64,000 nt of DNA from Pseudorhodobacter ferrugineus DSM 5888 (GTDB taxonomy: Bacteria; Pseudomonadota; Alphaproteobacteria; Rhodobacterales; Rhodobacteraceae). The translations under genes were made by a program, and so were the position numbers. Below the pieces are notes generated by a model. The model worked only from the letters and a program-made list of their open reading frames with translations, searched no databases and was not told the origin of the DNA. The DNA lies in assembly GCF_000420745.1 (NCBI RefSeq), contig NZ_ATVN01000003.1, positions 1-64,000 on the forward strand, given 5' to 3'. Positions 37,908 to 48,344 of this stretch are shown piece after piece; positions within the stretch are counted from its first letter, which is position 1; every line of letters starts with the position of its first letter.

Positions 37908-38791
37908 TGCCCGTCCCTCCGGCTGAAATGGCTGTAAATATCTTCCAAACTGGGGGGCATCACATCCAGATCGGCGATCTTGGCCTCCAGTGCCGCGATC
38001 CGCGCCAAGGTGGGCAGCTTGTCGGCTTGGCAGCAACTGATCCGCAAATCTTGGCCCAAACCGGGCAAGGCGGCCATAAGATCGGGGGCAAAGCCATTTC
38101 GGGCGGTCAGTTGCATCACCACGGGCAAAGCCGCCTCTCGGCGCAAATCGCCCAGCGTGCCTTGGGCCACCATTTTGCCCCCCGACAAGATCAGCAAACG
38201 GTCGGTGCGCGCCTCTACCTCGGTCAGGGCGTGGCTGGACAGCAATATCGCCGCTCCGTCCGATGCAAGCCCGTCCAAAAGCGTGTAAAAATCGCGCCGC
38301 GACACGGGGTCAAGGCCACTCGTGGGCTCATCCAGCACCAAAAGCCTTGGCGCGCCGATCAGCGTTTGGGCAAGCCCGACACGTTGGCGCATACCCTTGG
38401 AATAGGTGCCGATCCGTCGCTTTGCCGCATGACCAAGGCCTACCCTGTCCAGCAAGCCCATAGCTTTAGAGGCTGGCTCTCCGCGCAGGCGCAAATAATG
38501 GCTGATCTGTTCCATCCCGGTCAGCGCAGGGTGAAAGGCGGCATTTTCCGGCAAATAGGCCACGGCTCCACGCGCCGCCATACTGCCCGGGGCCGCACCG
38601 CAAACCGAAATATCGCCTGTATCCGCCGCAATCAGCCCCAAGATAATCTTCATCAAGGTCGATTTGCCCGCGCCGTTATGGCCCAGCAACGCCACACGCT
38701 CACCCGCCGCGACATGCAGCGAGACGTCAGACAGGGCACGCACCCCGTCATAGGTCTTAGTGAGAGCTGAGATCGTTAATGTCGTAGTCAT
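37904..38791 (-). CDS. nosF: NosF, ATPase of the nos ABC complex
   Basis: A 295-residue ABC ATPase with Walker A GHNGAGKST, signature YSKGMRQRVGLAQ, Walker B LLVLDEPTSGLD and the switch His in LLSSHALTEVE. The C-terminal extension contains a CC pair (RISCCQADKL). The start overlaps the end of nosD by 35 bp, an unusually long overlap. It drives the NosDFY maturation machine. Confidence 0.93.
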   Translation of the reverse strand: MTTTLTISALTKTYDGVRALSDVSLHVAAGERVALLGHNGAGKSTLMKIILGLIAADTGDISVCGAAPGSMAARGAVAYLPENAAFHPALTGMEQISHYLRLRGEPASKAMGLLDRVGLGHAAKRRIGTYSKGMRQRVGLAQTLIGAPRLLVLDEPTSGLDPVSRRDFYTLLDGLASDGAAILLSSHALTEVEARTDRLLILSGGKMVAQGTLGDLRREAALPVVMQLTARNGFAPDLMAALPGLGQDLRISCCQADKLPTLARIAALEAKIADLDVMPPSLEDIYSHFSRRDGQ

Positions 38792-40085
38792 CATTCAGTC
38801 CTTTGGGCCTGCGGACGGCCGCTTCGGCCTCCATCGCGGCGTAATCTGGGGAAACGGCAATAACGGGCGCGGCCATCAAGGGCGCGGAATCCAGAACGCC
38901 ACCCGGCAAGGTCGCCGGAAAGCTGGATTGGGACCAGCGGATCAGTTGCACCGCAGGCGCGCCCATCAGCAAAGCGGCAGCGGGTTGCGACCACAAAATG
39001 TGGTCCATCAAATCATTTGGGCGAAAGGCGCTGTCGGCAATACCGTTGCCATCCAGATCGAACGCAGGATGGTCCGACCAAAAATTGCCACGGTCTTCAA
39101 AGCTCCATTCCACATCTTTGGTACCAACGTATTTCACCTGTTCACGGTTCCCTATAAAGGCATTGCCGGTCAGCACGTTGCGTTCCGATCCGGCGGTGAA
39201 ATGGATACCGATTTCACAGCCTTCAAAGCGGTTGTCATAGATCAGGTTCTTGTGCGCGTTATAGATAAAGGTGCAGCGGTTCGCCCCGCCCCGCACGAGA
39301 TTGCCCGATATATCCGAACTGTTGGTATAGTTCAGCATCACACCGTGGCTACGGTCGGCAAGGCTCAGGTTATCTCGCAAAACGACCTTGTTGGAAAACA
39401 TGATCGCATAGCCAAGGTGGTTGCCGATCGACACATTGCCCGACACCTCGGAATCGTTTGTATACATGTAATGCACGGCAAAGCGCAGATCGCGGAACAG
39501 ATTGTTCCGATAGATACCTGTCCGCGACGTGTTGGAAAAAATTCCGTCACGACCCCAGCGGACCGAATTGCCCTCCACCAAGGTGCCGGGCGAATTCCAT
39601 ACATAAATCCCGTTGCCGCGGTCATTCATCCGCGGGTTTTGCGTGCCTTCAATTGTATTGCCACGCACCACGGCATCACGTCCGCCGTGCACATCAATCC
39701 CGTGCAGATTGCCCAATAGGTGATTGCCGTCCACCACTGCGCGGTCTGCTTTTTTCAAAATCTTGATGCCCGCATCCAGATCAGGGCTGCTAAGGCCCGA
39801 ACCCGTTACAGTCACGCCTTTTAGGGTCACATCCGGCGCGTCAATGGTCACCACGGTGCCAATGCCCTGACCGTCAATCACCGCTTCAACCGGCCCGTGA
39901 ATGACCAACGGGCGGTCCACCACCACAGCCCCGGCATAAAGGCCGGGCGTAAGGGTCAGCACATCGCCGGGAACGGCCCCGGCGATGGCAATAGCAAGCG
40001 TACCCTGACCGGGTGCCACGGCAACCTCCCGCGCCCAAAGGGGCGAGGCAGCAAGCAACAGCAACAAGGTCAGGGCGCGCATCAT
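38757..40085 (-). CDS. nosD: NosD, periplasmic copper-assembly protein
   Basis: A 442-residue exported protein with an N-terminal signal (MMRALTLLLLLAASPLWA) followed by a right-handed beta-helix of CASH/PbH1 repeats (GIKILKKADRAVVDGNHLLG, GIYVWNSPGTLVEGNSV and similar). It is the periplasmic partner of NosFY and docks NosL and NosZ. The start is taken at the first of two adjacent ATG codons. The C-terminus is acidic (NDDYDINDLSSH). Confidence 0.92.
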   Translation of the reverse strand: MMRALTLLLLLAASPLWAREVAVAPGQGTLAIAIAGAVPGDVLTLTPGLYAGAVVVDRPLVIHGPVEAVIDGQGIGTVVTIDAPDVTLKGVTVTGSGLSSPDLDAGIKILKKADRAVVDGNHLLGNLHGIDVHGGRDAVVRGNTIEGTQNPRMNDRGNGIYVWNSPGTLVEGNSVRWGRDGIFSNTSRTGIYRNNLFRDLRFAVHYMYTNDSEVSGNVSIGNHLGYAIMFSNKVVLRDNLSLADRSHGVMLNYTNSSDISGNLVRGGANRCTFIYNAHKNLIYDNRFEGCEIGIHFTAGSERNVLTGNAFIGNREQVKYVGTKDVEWSFEDRGNFWSDHPAFDLDGNGIADSAFRPNDLMDHILWSQPAAALLMGAPAVQLIRWSQSSFPATLPGGVLDSAPLMAAPVIAVSPDYAAMEAEAAVRRPKGLNDDYDINDLSSH

Positions 40086-40089
40086 GGTT

Positions 40090-42027
40090 TTAGGCTTCCT
40101 TTGGTTCAACAAACATCCGGCCGCGCATTTCCATGTGAAGCGCGTGGCAGAACCATTGGCAATAATACCAGAAAACGCCCGGCTGCGCCGCGATAAACGT
40201 GACCGAAGAGGTGGCCTGCGCCGAGATTTCCATCGCAACACCGTGGTTCCCCATGGTGAAGCCGTGGGTCAGATCGTCGATGTCATCAAGGTTGGTCACA
40301 ATTACCGTCACCTCGTCGCCTTGCTTTACCGTAAAGCTTTCAATCGCAAAGTTCGGCGCCTGAGACGACATATAGACCCGCACTTTGTTGCCATCACGAA
40401 TGACCGTATCCTGATAACCGTCCAGATCAACACCATCCGCCTCGGCCTGTTTGCGGGTATCGGCCCACATGCGGTCATCTCGGGTCCAGATCGACTGCGG
40501 GTTTACGACCGACGGGTCAACGATAATGCTGTCATGCGGCTCGGCAAATGTCGGGCCATCATGGATCAGCGTCAGCGTGTCACCATCAATGGCAAACAAC
40601 TGCTCGTTTTCCGGCTTCAAGGGGCCAACGTTCAAGAAGCGGTCCTTGGAAAACTTGTTCATCGTCAAGTAATACTTGCCGCTGGCATTCAAGGTTTCAC
40701 CCATCACGGTAGAGTTGTGGCCGGGCTGGTAATGAACATCGGTTTTGGAACGGATCGGATCCACGGCCTCGCCATTATGGGCCTTGATCGCGTCTTCGAT
40801 GTTCCAGCGCACGACCTGACTGTCAAGGAACAGTGTGGTCATGGCGTTGCCCTGCCCGTCAAAACAGGTGTGCAACGGGCCGAGGCCCAGTTCGGGTTCG
40901 GCGACCACGACCGAGCGCGGTTCGGCTTCGTCGTTGAACACGGCTTCCAGCTTGCGTACGTCGATTACCGAAACGGTGGGCGACAGTTTGCCCGCGATGC
41001 ACAGGTGAATCTTGTCCGGTGCCATGTTGCAGCCGTGCGGGTTGTTCGGGATCGGGATGTAGCGGGTGTATTTCTTGTTCTTGCCCTTACGCCCGTCGAT
41101 CACCTTGACGCCGTTCAGCTCGATAAAGTCACCTGCGGCGATGCCCGCCTCAATCTCGGCAATGTTATAGACCACGACATGGTCCATATCGGCTTCGGTC
41201 ATTTCGGGCAGAGTCATCCCCATTTCCGAGTTATACGAGGTGGAAAACGCGTACTTGCCTTCGTAATCCGCATCGGTGTTGTCAAGGTTGCCCGTGACCA
41301 TTACCTGCCACGCGACAGTCATGTCGTCAGCATTCAGCGCGGTGTAGAAGTTTACATACTCCTCCGGCTTGTCCAGAATCTTGCCGTCATTGACCATCGG
41401 CACTTCGTCTTCGCCGTTACAGAACACATAGTTCGTGCGCGGCCAACGCTGCGGACGCAAACCGTGAATAGCCTTAGCATTCGGAATCTCGGTGATCTTG
41501 TCACATTTCATCACGTCACAGCGAACGCGGGCCACGCGGGTGTTGGCCTTGTCGTTCATGAACAGGAAACGCCCGTCATAGGTGCCCTCGGTGAACGACA
41601 TATGCACATGGTGCAAATCGCCGTTGCGCGGGAATTCCAACCCGTTGGCCGCCAGATATGCCTTGGTTTTCGGCAGCAACCCTTCGGTCAGGATTTTCTT
41701 GGATTCGTTGGTGATACCCCAGCCTGTGGCCGAACAGATGTTGAACACCGGCACGCGCATCAATTCACGCATGGACGGGATGCCCAAAATCCGCATCTCG
41801 CCACACTGGCCCGAGGACCAGAAGCCATAGTATTCATCCAACTGGCCCGGTGCGACAGTGGCCGCCTCGGACGCATTGGCCGCAGTGGTCGCTGCAACAG
41901 ATGCCGCACCCAACGCGCCGCCTGCCAAAATGGCACGCGCCCCCAGACCACCAGCAAGGGCAGCGCCCCCGGCAGTGGCACCCAACAGGCCGCGACGTGT
42001 TAATTTCATTCTAAGATCATCAGACAT
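40090..42027 (-). CDS. nosZ: nitrous-oxide reductase NosZ (clade I, TAT-exported)
   Basis: A 645-residue periplasmic copper enzyme that reduces N2O to N2. The twin-arginine signal [20 protein letters not shown] puts it in clade I. The beta-propeller holds the His ligands of CuZ (DLHHVH, PHGCN, LHTCFD, EPHDSI, HYQPGH). The C-terminal cupredoxin domain has the CuA motif [14 protein letters not shown] and the DDLTHGF segment. The ATG follows AAAGGA. It is matured by NosDFYL and fed electrons through NosR/NosX. Confidence 0.97.
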   Translation of the reverse strand: MSDDLRMKLTRRGLLGATAGGAALAGGLGARAILAGGALGAASVAATTAANASEAATVAPGQLDEYYGFWSSGQCGEMRILGIPSMRELMRVPVFNICSATGWGITNESKKILTEGLLPKTKAYLAANGLEFPRNGDLHHVHMSFTEGTYDGRFLFMNDKANTRVARVRCDVMKCDKITEIPNAKAIHGLRPQRWPRTNYVFCNGEDEVPMVNDGKILDKPEEYVNFYTALNADDMTVAWQVMVTGNLDNTDADYEGKYAFSTSYNSEMGMTLPEMTEADMDHVVVYNIAEIEAGIAAGDFIELNGVKVIDGRKGKNKKYTRYIPIPNNPHGCNMAPDKIHLCIAGKLSPTVSVIDVRKLEAVFNDEAEPRSVVVAEPELGLGPLHTCFDGQGNAMTTLFLDSQVVRWNIEDAIKAHNGEAVDPIRSKTDVHYQPGHNSTVMGETLNASGKYYLTMNKFSKDRFLNVGPLKPENEQLFAIDGDTLTLIHDGPTFAEPHDSIIVDPSVVNPQSIWTRDDRMWADTRKQAEADGVDLDGYQDTVIRDGNKVRVYMSSQAPNFAIESFTVKQGDEVTVIVTNLDDIDDLTHGFTMGNHGVAMEISAQATSSVTFIAAQPGVFWYYCQWFCHALHMEMRGRMFVEPKEA

Positions 42028-42038
42028 ACTGTGTCCTT

Positions 42039-44249
42039 TCAGTTCAGTTTGGATTTGAGTTGGTTCGGATGCCCCATAAAGCCGCGATCACTGATGCCAA
42101 GATCAGGCACATCGCCCACATTTTCACGGCGTTTCAGTTTCTTGATTACAACGGGGCAAGTGGTTTTCGACTGGTACAAAACCTGGCAATGCAGGCAGTT
42201 CACACATTCGTTCGGGTTAATCTCGCCCGTGGGGTGGATGGCCTGAACAGGGCATTGGTTGGCACAGGTCTGACACGGGCTTCCGCATTCCTTGTAGCGT
42301 TTCAGCCAGTCAAACATCCGAAGCCGTGCAGGGATCGCCAAGGCCGCACCCAAGGGGCAAAGGTAACGGCAATAGAACCGTTCCACGAACAGACCTGCGA
42401 TCAGCAAGGCCGCGACATAGGCCACAAACGGCCATGCCCGCACGAATTTCAGGATGATTGCAGTTTTGAACGGTTCCACCTCGGCCAGATGCTCGGCTTG
42501 TTCGATGCTCATCAAGGACACGCCAAACAAACCCAGAAAGATCATGTATTTCAGCGGCCACAACCGTTCATGCAAACCCCAAGGCAGGGTCCATTGCGGA
42601 ATGTGCAACGCCTTGGCCACACGGCTTAGCAATTCTTGCAGCGCGCCAAAGGGGCACAGCCAGCCGCAATAGGCACCACGCCCCCAAAACAGCAAGGCCG
42701 CCGCGACCGAAAACCATAAGATGAACGTCAGCGGGTCCAACAAAAAGGCTTGCCAGCTGAACCCCGAAACCAACGCGCCAAACAGCGCCATCAGGTTGAC
42801 AACGGACAGTTGCGCATTGGCATACCATCCCAAAAACACCAGCGTCACCGTCAGATACCCGATACGAAACCAGAAAAATGCACTGGCATTTCGCGTAGCG
42901 ATCCCTTGGAAAAAGAACACCAGGGTCAGCAGGGCCAGCATCACAGCCAGCACCGCGATCTCCAGTTTTTTGCCCAACCAGATGCGTTGCCACAGCGCTT
43001 GCTGCGCACTTGCTTCGGTTTGGTTGGTGACTTCGGCAATGGCCTCGGGCACTTCGACGGCAGGGGAGATGGTAACGGCGCGCAGGTACTGTTGCGGCAA
43101 CTGATAGCCCAGATCAAACGTGGTAAAGACCTTTTCAATCGCCCCGACATCACGCTGCACCAGCAATTGAATGCGGAAAGGTTTGGTTGGGTCAAAATCG
43201 GTATCGGCCGGGATCTTAAACAAATCCGCCTCGTTAAAGGCTGGTGCACCTTCAGCGGCCAAACCGTTTATCCGGCGGTGCTGCTTGTCATGAAAGCGCA
43301 CTGAAATATCGTCCTGAATCAACACGATCCGGTCGAAAATCCCGCCGCGCACATAGCCCGACCCTTTGAACGAATAGATCCCCTTGCCAACAATCGCGAT
43401 GGCATGTTCACCCTCTTGCAACCAGGTGCCAAGGTTCGCGGCCTCGGCATCGCCCAGAATGCTGCGGGCAATCGCGGACTGCGATACCAAGGCGGCCTGC
43501 ATTTCAATATAGGTGGTTTCGGGCGCTTCCTTCAGGGCTCGCTGTGCGGCCCGCGGATCCTCCATCGCGGCAAAGGCGGCATTTACCTGACCCACATCCA
43601 GCGACAAGCGGCGGATGGTGCCATCGCCTTCCAGTGTCATCCAATCGGGGGCGGCGGCGGCATCGGGATTCACTTCAAACTGCGGGCCAGCGGCTTTTTC
43701 CTCGACGGCAAGCCCGCCTAGGCCCAAAGCCCGTGCCACCTTCAGGCCAGACCGGACGATGGAATCGTCAATCACCATGATCGTCACAGTGGCGCCGGAA
43801 ATGATGTCCAACTCATGCGAAGTGCCGCCGGCATTCGCCTCTGCCACCAGATCCATCCCGCGGTAATTCGCTACCAGCGCCTTGATCTTGCTGTCGGGGA
43901 TACCAATCAACACAATCGGTTCCGAGTGTTTGACCAACTGCACGCCAATCACCTTGGCATCATCATCAATCGCCACCATCGTATGGATGGGCTTGCCGGA
44001 ATAGCCGGTGGTCGATACAAAATCAGAGGCAATATAGGCCCATCCGATCGGTTGCCCGGCCTTCAAGATCGGAGCGACAGGCACATCTAAACGGATCGCG
44101 CCAAATCCGTCGGCACCATCGACCACCTCGCCTGCGACAATCGTGGGCAGCAGCTTGGACAAAACGGACTCAGCCGTTGCGGGCAGCGCCAGATATAGCG
44201 GCGCGATGAAACCAATAATAAAATGAATGGCATAGCGGCAAAGTGTCAT
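42039..44249 (-). CDS. nosR: NosR, FMN- and Fe-S-containing membrane protein
   Basis: A 736-residue protein with a signal-type N-terminus and a periplasmic FMN-binding domain whose flavin-attachment motif is SGATVT (about residue 155). A central bundle of helices follows. Two CxxxCP motifs ([20 protein letters not shown]) and a C-terminal ferredoxin-like domain with two cysteine clusters ([20 protein letters not shown]) are intact. It is needed for nosZ expression and for electron supply. The start overlaps the upstream DUF2946 gene by ATGA. Confidence 0.95.
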   Translation of the reverse strand: MTLCRYAIHFIIGFIAPLYLALPATAESVLSKLLPTIVAGEVVDGADGFGAIRLDVPVAPILKAGQPIGWAYIASDFVSTTGYSGKPIHTMVAIDDDAKVIGVQLVKHSEPIVLIGIPDSKIKALVANYRGMDLVAEANAGGTSHELDIISGATVTIMVIDDSIVRSGLKVARALGLGGLAVEEKAAGPQFEVNPDAAAAPDWMTLEGDGTIRRLSLDVGQVNAAFAAMEDPRAAQRALKEAPETTYIEMQAALVSQSAIARSILGDAEAANLGTWLQEGEHAIAIVGKGIYSFKGSGYVRGGIFDRIVLIQDDISVRFHDKQHRRINGLAAEGAPAFNEADLFKIPADTDFDPTKPFRIQLLVQRDVGAIEKVFTTFDLGYQLPQQYLRAVTISPAVEVPEAIAEVTNQTEASAQQALWQRIWLGKKLEIAVLAVMLALLTLVFFFQGIATRNASAFFWFRIGYLTVTLVFLGWYANAQLSVVNLMALFGALVSGFSWQAFLLDPLTFILWFSVAAALLFWGRGAYCGWLCPFGALQELLSRVAKALHIPQWTLPWGLHERLWPLKYMIFLGLFGVSLMSIEQAEHLAEVEPFKTAIILKFVRAWPFVAYVAALLIAGLFVERFYCRYLCPLGAALAIPARLRMFDWLKRYKECGSPCQTCANQCPVQAIHPTGEINPNECVNCLHCQVLYQSKTTCPVVIKKLKRRENVGDVPDLGISDRGFMGHPNQLKSKLN

Positions 44250-44665
44250 ACTGCGGTGTCCTTGAAATCCAACCCGCAGCTCGGCTCGGCGCATGCGCCT
44301 TTGTGCCGGTCCAAGGTTGGGGGGCCCCGCGCTTGGGGGCCGGTGTTATACTGTGCGGGCGTGTTTTGAGGGGTGACGATGCGGGCAAGTTTACAAAACT
44401 GCGCTGGGCCGGCGTCCATCTGGAAGGCGTCCATTTGCAAAGCCGCCGTTGGCAAATTGCAGTTCAAACAATCGCAGCAATCGGCTGTCTGCGAAACCGG
44501 CTTGCCATCGTATCCCACAATGATCGTTACCGGCCCGCTATCGGAACAAATCACCATCTCGATTGTGCCACCGGGCATACCTGCCGCAGCACTTGAAACC
44601 CCACTATAAAGTGTGAGGCACAAGCCAAGGAGGATAATTCCGAAATGGGACCAAGCGATTTTCAT
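44246..44665 (-). CDS. DUF2946-like exported Cys-rich protein leading the nos operon
   Basis: A 139-residue protein with an N-terminal signal or anchor helix (SHFGIILLGLCLTLYSGVSS) and the DUF2946-type core EMVICSDSGPVTIIVGYDGK, then the Cys cluster CCDCLNC. DUF2946 proteins often lie near copper genes, and the cluster could bind Cu(I) (inference). The gene overlaps nosR by four bases, so it belongs to the nos operon as first gene. The ATG at 44665 is preferred because the FNR-type site lies 35 bp upstream; a longer frame to 44746 would run through it. Confidence 0.7.
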   Translation of the reverse strand: MKIAWSHFGIILLGLCLTLYSGVSSAAAGMPGGTIEMVICSDSGPVTIIVGYDGKPVSQTADCCDCLNCNLPTAALQMDAFQMDAGPAQFCKLARIVTPQNTPAQYNTGPQARGPPTLDRHKGACAEPSCGLDFKDTAV

Positions 44666-44699
44666 GCTGTGTGTTTGGCATACGAGTCGCAGAGACGAG

Positions 44700-44713
44700 T
44701 TGACCGAAGTCAA
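44700..44713 (-). promoter_or_regulatory. FNR/DNR-type binding site upstream of nos operon
   Basis: TTGAC-CGAA-GTCAA is a perfect 5-4-5 palindrome of the FNR/CRP-superfamily type, 35 bp before the first gene. nos operons are commonly controlled by FNR, DNR or NnrR in response to low oxygen and nitrogen oxides. Confidence 0.75.
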
Positions 44714-44955
44714 ATGGCAGAAAGGTTTCACGGAAATAAAGTTCACATGATCGCGGTCCGGTATTGCCCCGGTTCAGTTCCTGTCTGTTTCTAGGGTCAG
44801 GACCCATTGATCTGCTTGAGCCCGTCAGGCTTTTTTGCTTCAAACTCTCAAACCCTGAGAGTGTTATGAGCAATCTGTACTGGCTAAGCGAAAAGCAAAT
44901 GGCGCGGCTTTGGCCATTTTTTTCGAAGAGCCTTGGCAAAGCACGAGTGGATGAT

Positions 44956-44995
44956 CCGTTGCCCGGCAGGTGGTGCAGCATCGCCGAGAGGGGGG
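44956..44995. repeat. class B short palindrome in IS5 transposase
   Basis: Flanks CCGTTGCCCGGCAG and CGAGAGGGG as in the IS3 copies; arms GGTGGTGC and GCATCGCC pair fully if two G-T pairs are allowed. Inserted after the VDD codons. Confidence 0.75.
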
Positions 44996-45176
44996 CGCGT
45001 TCTAAGCGGGATACTATTTATCAATCGCAATGGTTTGCGCTGGTGTGATGCCCCGAAGGGGCATGGCCCAGCCAAGACCCTCTACAACCATTGGTAAGGG
45101 TGGGGTAACATGGGCGCCTTCGCCCGAATGATGGACGGATTTGGTTTCGAAGCCGCCACACCAAAGGCGGCATGAA

Positions 45177-45219
45177 CCGCTGCCCGGCATGGCATTGCGA
45201 AGCAATGGCCCGGGAGGGG
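45177..45219. repeat. class B short palindrome in IS5 transposase
   Basis: CCGCTGCCCGGCAT, arms GCATTGC and GCAATGG around GAA, then CCCGGGAGGGG. Inserted after the GGMN codons; adds about 41 bp and breaks the frame. Confidence 0.75.
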
Positions 45220-45621
45220 CTCAATTACATACTGTCACGAATGAGAATGGCCGCCCGATCCGCGTCTTCATGTCCGCTGGCGAAGTCAGTGACTACAATG
45301 GCGCTGCGGCATCGTTGGGCAGCCTTCCATCAGCCCAATGGCTTCTGGCTGTCCGAGGTTATGAGGCCGCTTGGTTCCGAGATGCCTTGCAAAACAAGGG
45401 TATAAAGCCGTGTATCGCAGGCCCGAAGTCTCGTACAAAGCCCGTTAAATACGAGAGGCGCCGATACAAACGCCGTAACAGGATCGAAATTATGTTCGGG
45501 CACCTGAAAGATTGGCGTCGTGTCGCTACGCGTTACGACAGGTGTCCGAAAGTGTTTCTTTCTGCTATCGCACGCGCCGCAACCGTCCTGTTCTGGCTTT
45601 GACGGTCAATGAGTCTGGAGC

Positions 45622-47220
45622 TTAGGGGGCATCAGCGTTGCGCCATAACCAGTTGGCTAGTTCGCGGTTCCCCTCAATTCCCGAGCTTAGTTTTTCAACG
45701 CCATATTGGCTCGCCATACTAGGCTTGTCACTGAGCATTGAAACTCCCATGTTTCCACGCGAGTTTGTTAATTTGTAACCTAACGCCTCAAGGAGTGTTG
45801 GATAAATATCATAGGCTACACTGCTTTTGTTTATGACAGTCTTATCACCAGCATTTAGTAAAAAGAACAAGTTTCGACGCGGTCCGTTCTTTTCTAATGT
45901 ATCTGTAAACACATTTTTGAACGCCAAATGGTCGCTCATAACTGCAATGACCGTATCATTGCTAAGGCCCAGATCATCCACATGATTAACCAAATCCAGT
46001 ACATGCTTAGAGGTGCAGGACAAAGCGGCAGGCAGGCTGCTGGTATGATCGGCAAAATCATTACAGTTTTTGTAGATAAACCCGTCGGGACCATGCGTAG
46101 CAACTGTTTCTACAGCTAGTAAAAACGGCACGTCCTGTTCGGCCAATGCCGTCAATTTCTCGTGGGCTTTTTTAAAGACAAGCTCATCGGCGACGCCCCA
46201 TAGCTTGTTGCCATATTCCTGCCGCTCTTCGTCAGTTACATTATCGTCGCCAAACAACTCGTCCCACGAATGGCCAGATAAAAAAGTTCTGTAAGAAAAC
46301 CCATCCAAATCTGAAGATATGAAAAAACTGCTGTTGTAACCATCTTCTTTCAGGACATCGCCCAGACATGTTACCTGGTTATAAACTCCGTTTTTGTTAT
46401 CAACTCTTGCTTCAAACACGTTGAATGTAGCTCCCGGCAACAATGGAACACCACATTGCGTGGCCACCACACCCGCCGCTGAAAAATGGGTGCCGTGCAC
46501 CTGCGCGACGTCGCTGAAATCGACGCTTTCACGGACCAGTTGCTGCAGTGGTTTCGTAAATGTCTGCAGCTCGGGGATCGTCACATATCCACGCTCTAAA
46601 CTTTCCAAATAGAGTATCACAAGATTTTTCTTGTTTGTAGGGCGGCCGACAATTTCCACCTTATAATCCGAACGCGCTTCATAGATTTCAACGCTTTGTG
46701 CATTCGGAAAGTTCACCCGTCGAAAATATTCGCTTACAGGATGCAGCGCCATGAAAGCCCCGCTTAGCCCCACCAGTACCACCCAGAAATACTGCACACG
46801 TAAGTGAACAAATGCAGTGGCCAACAAAAAACTGATGCCAAAAGCAATTACCTTAAACGCAAGCAGCCCGAAATCAGCCGCCCCGAATTCAACTGCTGCG
46901 CTGACCGTGTTTCCTTCAAAAAACACCAGTAGTGATTCAACATCGTTTACACCCAAAGCGTATTTCAATATCAAAAACGGGACAGACAGCGAAAACACCA
47001 ACACCCAAAGCCCTAGCAGCCAGCGCGATGCAGGCGTTGTCCTGTTCGGCACCAAGGTAAATAAAACAACCAAAGCCAAAATGACCAAAACGATCGGCAG
47101 TGCCTCTGGCGATGACAAACGCTCGGACCAACCCAAAAACAATGCGCCAATTCGGTAAATAACCGCCCCTATGTAAAACAAAACAAAAAATCGAACGGCC
47201 CTAAAGAACATCAATCTCAT
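45622..47220 (-). CDS. phosphoglycerol/phosphoethanolamine transferase-like sulfatase-fold protein (OpgB/LtaS family)
   Basis: A 532-residue protein with about five N-terminal helices (residues 5-160) and an extracytoplasmic alkaline-phosphatase/sulfatase-fold domain. The likely nucleophile region is VHGTHFSAAGVVATQCG, and other metal-site segments are LVILYLESLERGY and VIAVMSDHLAF. Enzymes of this family add phosphoglycerol or phosphoethanolamine to glucans or lipids. The gene is visibly richer in A+T than its neighbours and sits between an IS5 remnant and an integrase stub, so it is probably acquired. The substrate is unknown. Confidence 0.8.
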   Translation of the reverse strand: MRLMFFRAVRFFVLFYIGAVIYRIGALFLGWSERLSSPEALPIVLVILALVVLFTLVPNRTTPASRWLLGLWVLVFSLSVPFLILKYALGVNDVESLLVFFEGNTVSAAVEFGAADFGLLAFKVIAFGISFLLATAFVHLRVQYFWVVLVGLSGAFMALHPVSEYFRRVNFPNAQSVEIYEARSDYKVEIVGRPTNKKNLVILYLESLERGYVTIPELQTFTKPLQQLVRESVDFSDVAQVHGTHFSAAGVVATQCGVPLLPGATFNVFEARVDNKNGVYNQVTCLGDVLKEDGYNSSFFISSDLDGFSYRTFLSGHSWDELFGDDNVTDEERQEYGNKLWGVADELVFKKAHEKLTALAEQDVPFLLAVETVATHGPDGFIYKNCNDFADHTSSLPAALSCTSKHVLDLVNHVDDLGLSNDTVIAVMSDHLAFKNVFTDTLEKNGPRRNLFFLLNAGDKTVINKSSVAYDIYPTLLEALGYKLTNSRGNMGVSMLSDKPSMASQYGVEKLSSGIEGNRELANWLWRNADAP

Positions 47221-47859
47221 TATCCACCCAGTCCATATATAATTCTTCAGAGGGCTAAGCCCTATTCGTCAAGAGTTAACGGCGTATGTTCATCGGTTCC
47301 CGTGCTCATGCAGGCTGATCCACAAAAAGCGGCACAACTTATAAGCGTCTCATCGGTATAAACCTGTGTGTGCAATGTCTAGGGCCTTCACCGCTATGTC
47401 CATTGATATCTTGCCCCGTCCTTGGCTATGCGTTCTTTTCCCTAACCCCGATGGTCTGTAACCAGCCGCATCAACGCCTAAGTGTGGCTTTCGCTAAAGT
47501 CTTCGAACCCCTCATCGGATACATCAAAACCCGCCGCGCATTTCATGCGCCGGCCGTATAATTGGGCATCCGGTCCCCGCATTTTGGCGACACCCTTGGC
47601 GTGGATCACATTGCTTTGCCCGACGCCCGCGCAGGTTTCTAGCGAGTCGTTGCCGATCACGTTCTCAAATTATCGCCAAGGCTTATGGGTTGGCCAGTGG
47701 GCGTGATTGCCGTCTGTGGTTGGATGCATCAACCTATGCGGCCTATGGGGTTTGTGACTGCATCTCTGACCGGATCGCGTCCGTGGCGCATGTCAAAACG
47801 ATTGCACGGTTCTTTTGCGCTTAGGCGTATCTCAAAAAGGCTGACTTGGCTTGCATTTC
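47221..47859. other. gene-free decayed stretch
   Basis: 640 bp without a convincing gene. A short leftward frame (47478-47660, MRGPDAQLYGRRMKCAAGFD) looks like a fragment of a coding sequence that I cannot identify. AT content is raised near 47230. It is consistent with island decay. Confidence 0.4.
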
Positions 47860-48170
47860 TATCGCTCAGATCATGCAGCGGTTTGCGCCTCGCCTTACAT
47901 GCGGCACGCCAGATTGCGAACCACGACCATTGTGTTGGTTGGATAACTTCGGCGCGCCCTGCGGAAATCGGCTGCCCTGAATTGGAAATTATGGCGATCA
48001 CAGGCCATCAGACCCCAAAGACGTCACGCGTTACACCAAGGCCGATCGTCAAAATATCCTGGCCGCAAGCACATATCGCGATAGGGGGGACAATCAAACC
48101 TGAAACCAGAACATCCAGATTTTTACTCTCGTGCCAAAAGCGCCTGCAATCGTAAAATTAATACAAATTA
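47860..48170 (+). pseudogene. tyrosine integrase, C-terminal remnant
   Basis: Across frames the pieces HGLRLALHAARQIAN, ELEIMAITGHQTPK and VTRYTKADRQNILAAS-like can be read, matching the HGLR box, the GH motif and the Tyr-containing end of phage integrases. Several frameshifts separate them. It ends about 25 bp before the 3' end of tRNA-Glu, the expected place for an integrase of an element inserted there. Confidence 0.65.
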
Positions 48171-48192
48171 TTTTGTGATTGCTTTACAAAAT

Positions 48193-48267
48193 TGGCAGTC
48201 CGTAGGGGAGTCGAACCCCTCTTCTCAGGTTGAAAACCTGATGTCCTAACCGATAGACGAACGGACC
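48193..48267 (-). tRNA. tRNA-Glu (anticodon TTC)
   Basis: Read leftward: acceptor GGTCCGT, anticodon loop TTTTCAA, T-arm GGGGTTCGACTCCCC, 3' strand ACGGACT, discriminator G and encoded CCA. The first acceptor pair is G-T instead of the usual G-C, possibly a trace of element integration at the 3' end. Confidence 0.96.
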
Positions 48268-48344
48268 GCGCTCTCTGTAGGGCGGGTTTTAGTCAGGCTT
48301 GCTGCGACTCGCAAGGGGTAAAATTCGTCTTTTTCGGAAAAAAT

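Larger units (their letters stand above)
44794..45621 (+). pseudogene. IS5-family insertion sequence, transposase broken by palindromes
   Basis: The transposase frame begins at 44866 (MSNLYWLSEKQMARLWPFF) and ends at 45602 (RVATRYDRCPKVFLSAIARA and following), matching an IS5/IS427-type enzyme. Palindromes at 44956-44995 and 45177-45219 shift the frame; LSGILFINRNGLRWCDAP lies between them in another frame. Imperfect terminal repeats can be seen (CAGGACCCATTGATC at left, GGTCAATGAGTCTG at right). Not functional. Confidence 0.85.

Noticed and set aside
40084-42003. A 639-codon open frame antisense to nosZ
   Set aside because: It is a shadow of a GC-rich real gene on the other strand; NosZ is unambiguous.
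45051-45072. GATGCCCCGAAGGGGCATGG as a further palindromic insert in IS5
   Set aside because: It aligns with normal transposase codons (CDAPKGHGP versus the usual CDAPKEYGP), so no bases were inserted.
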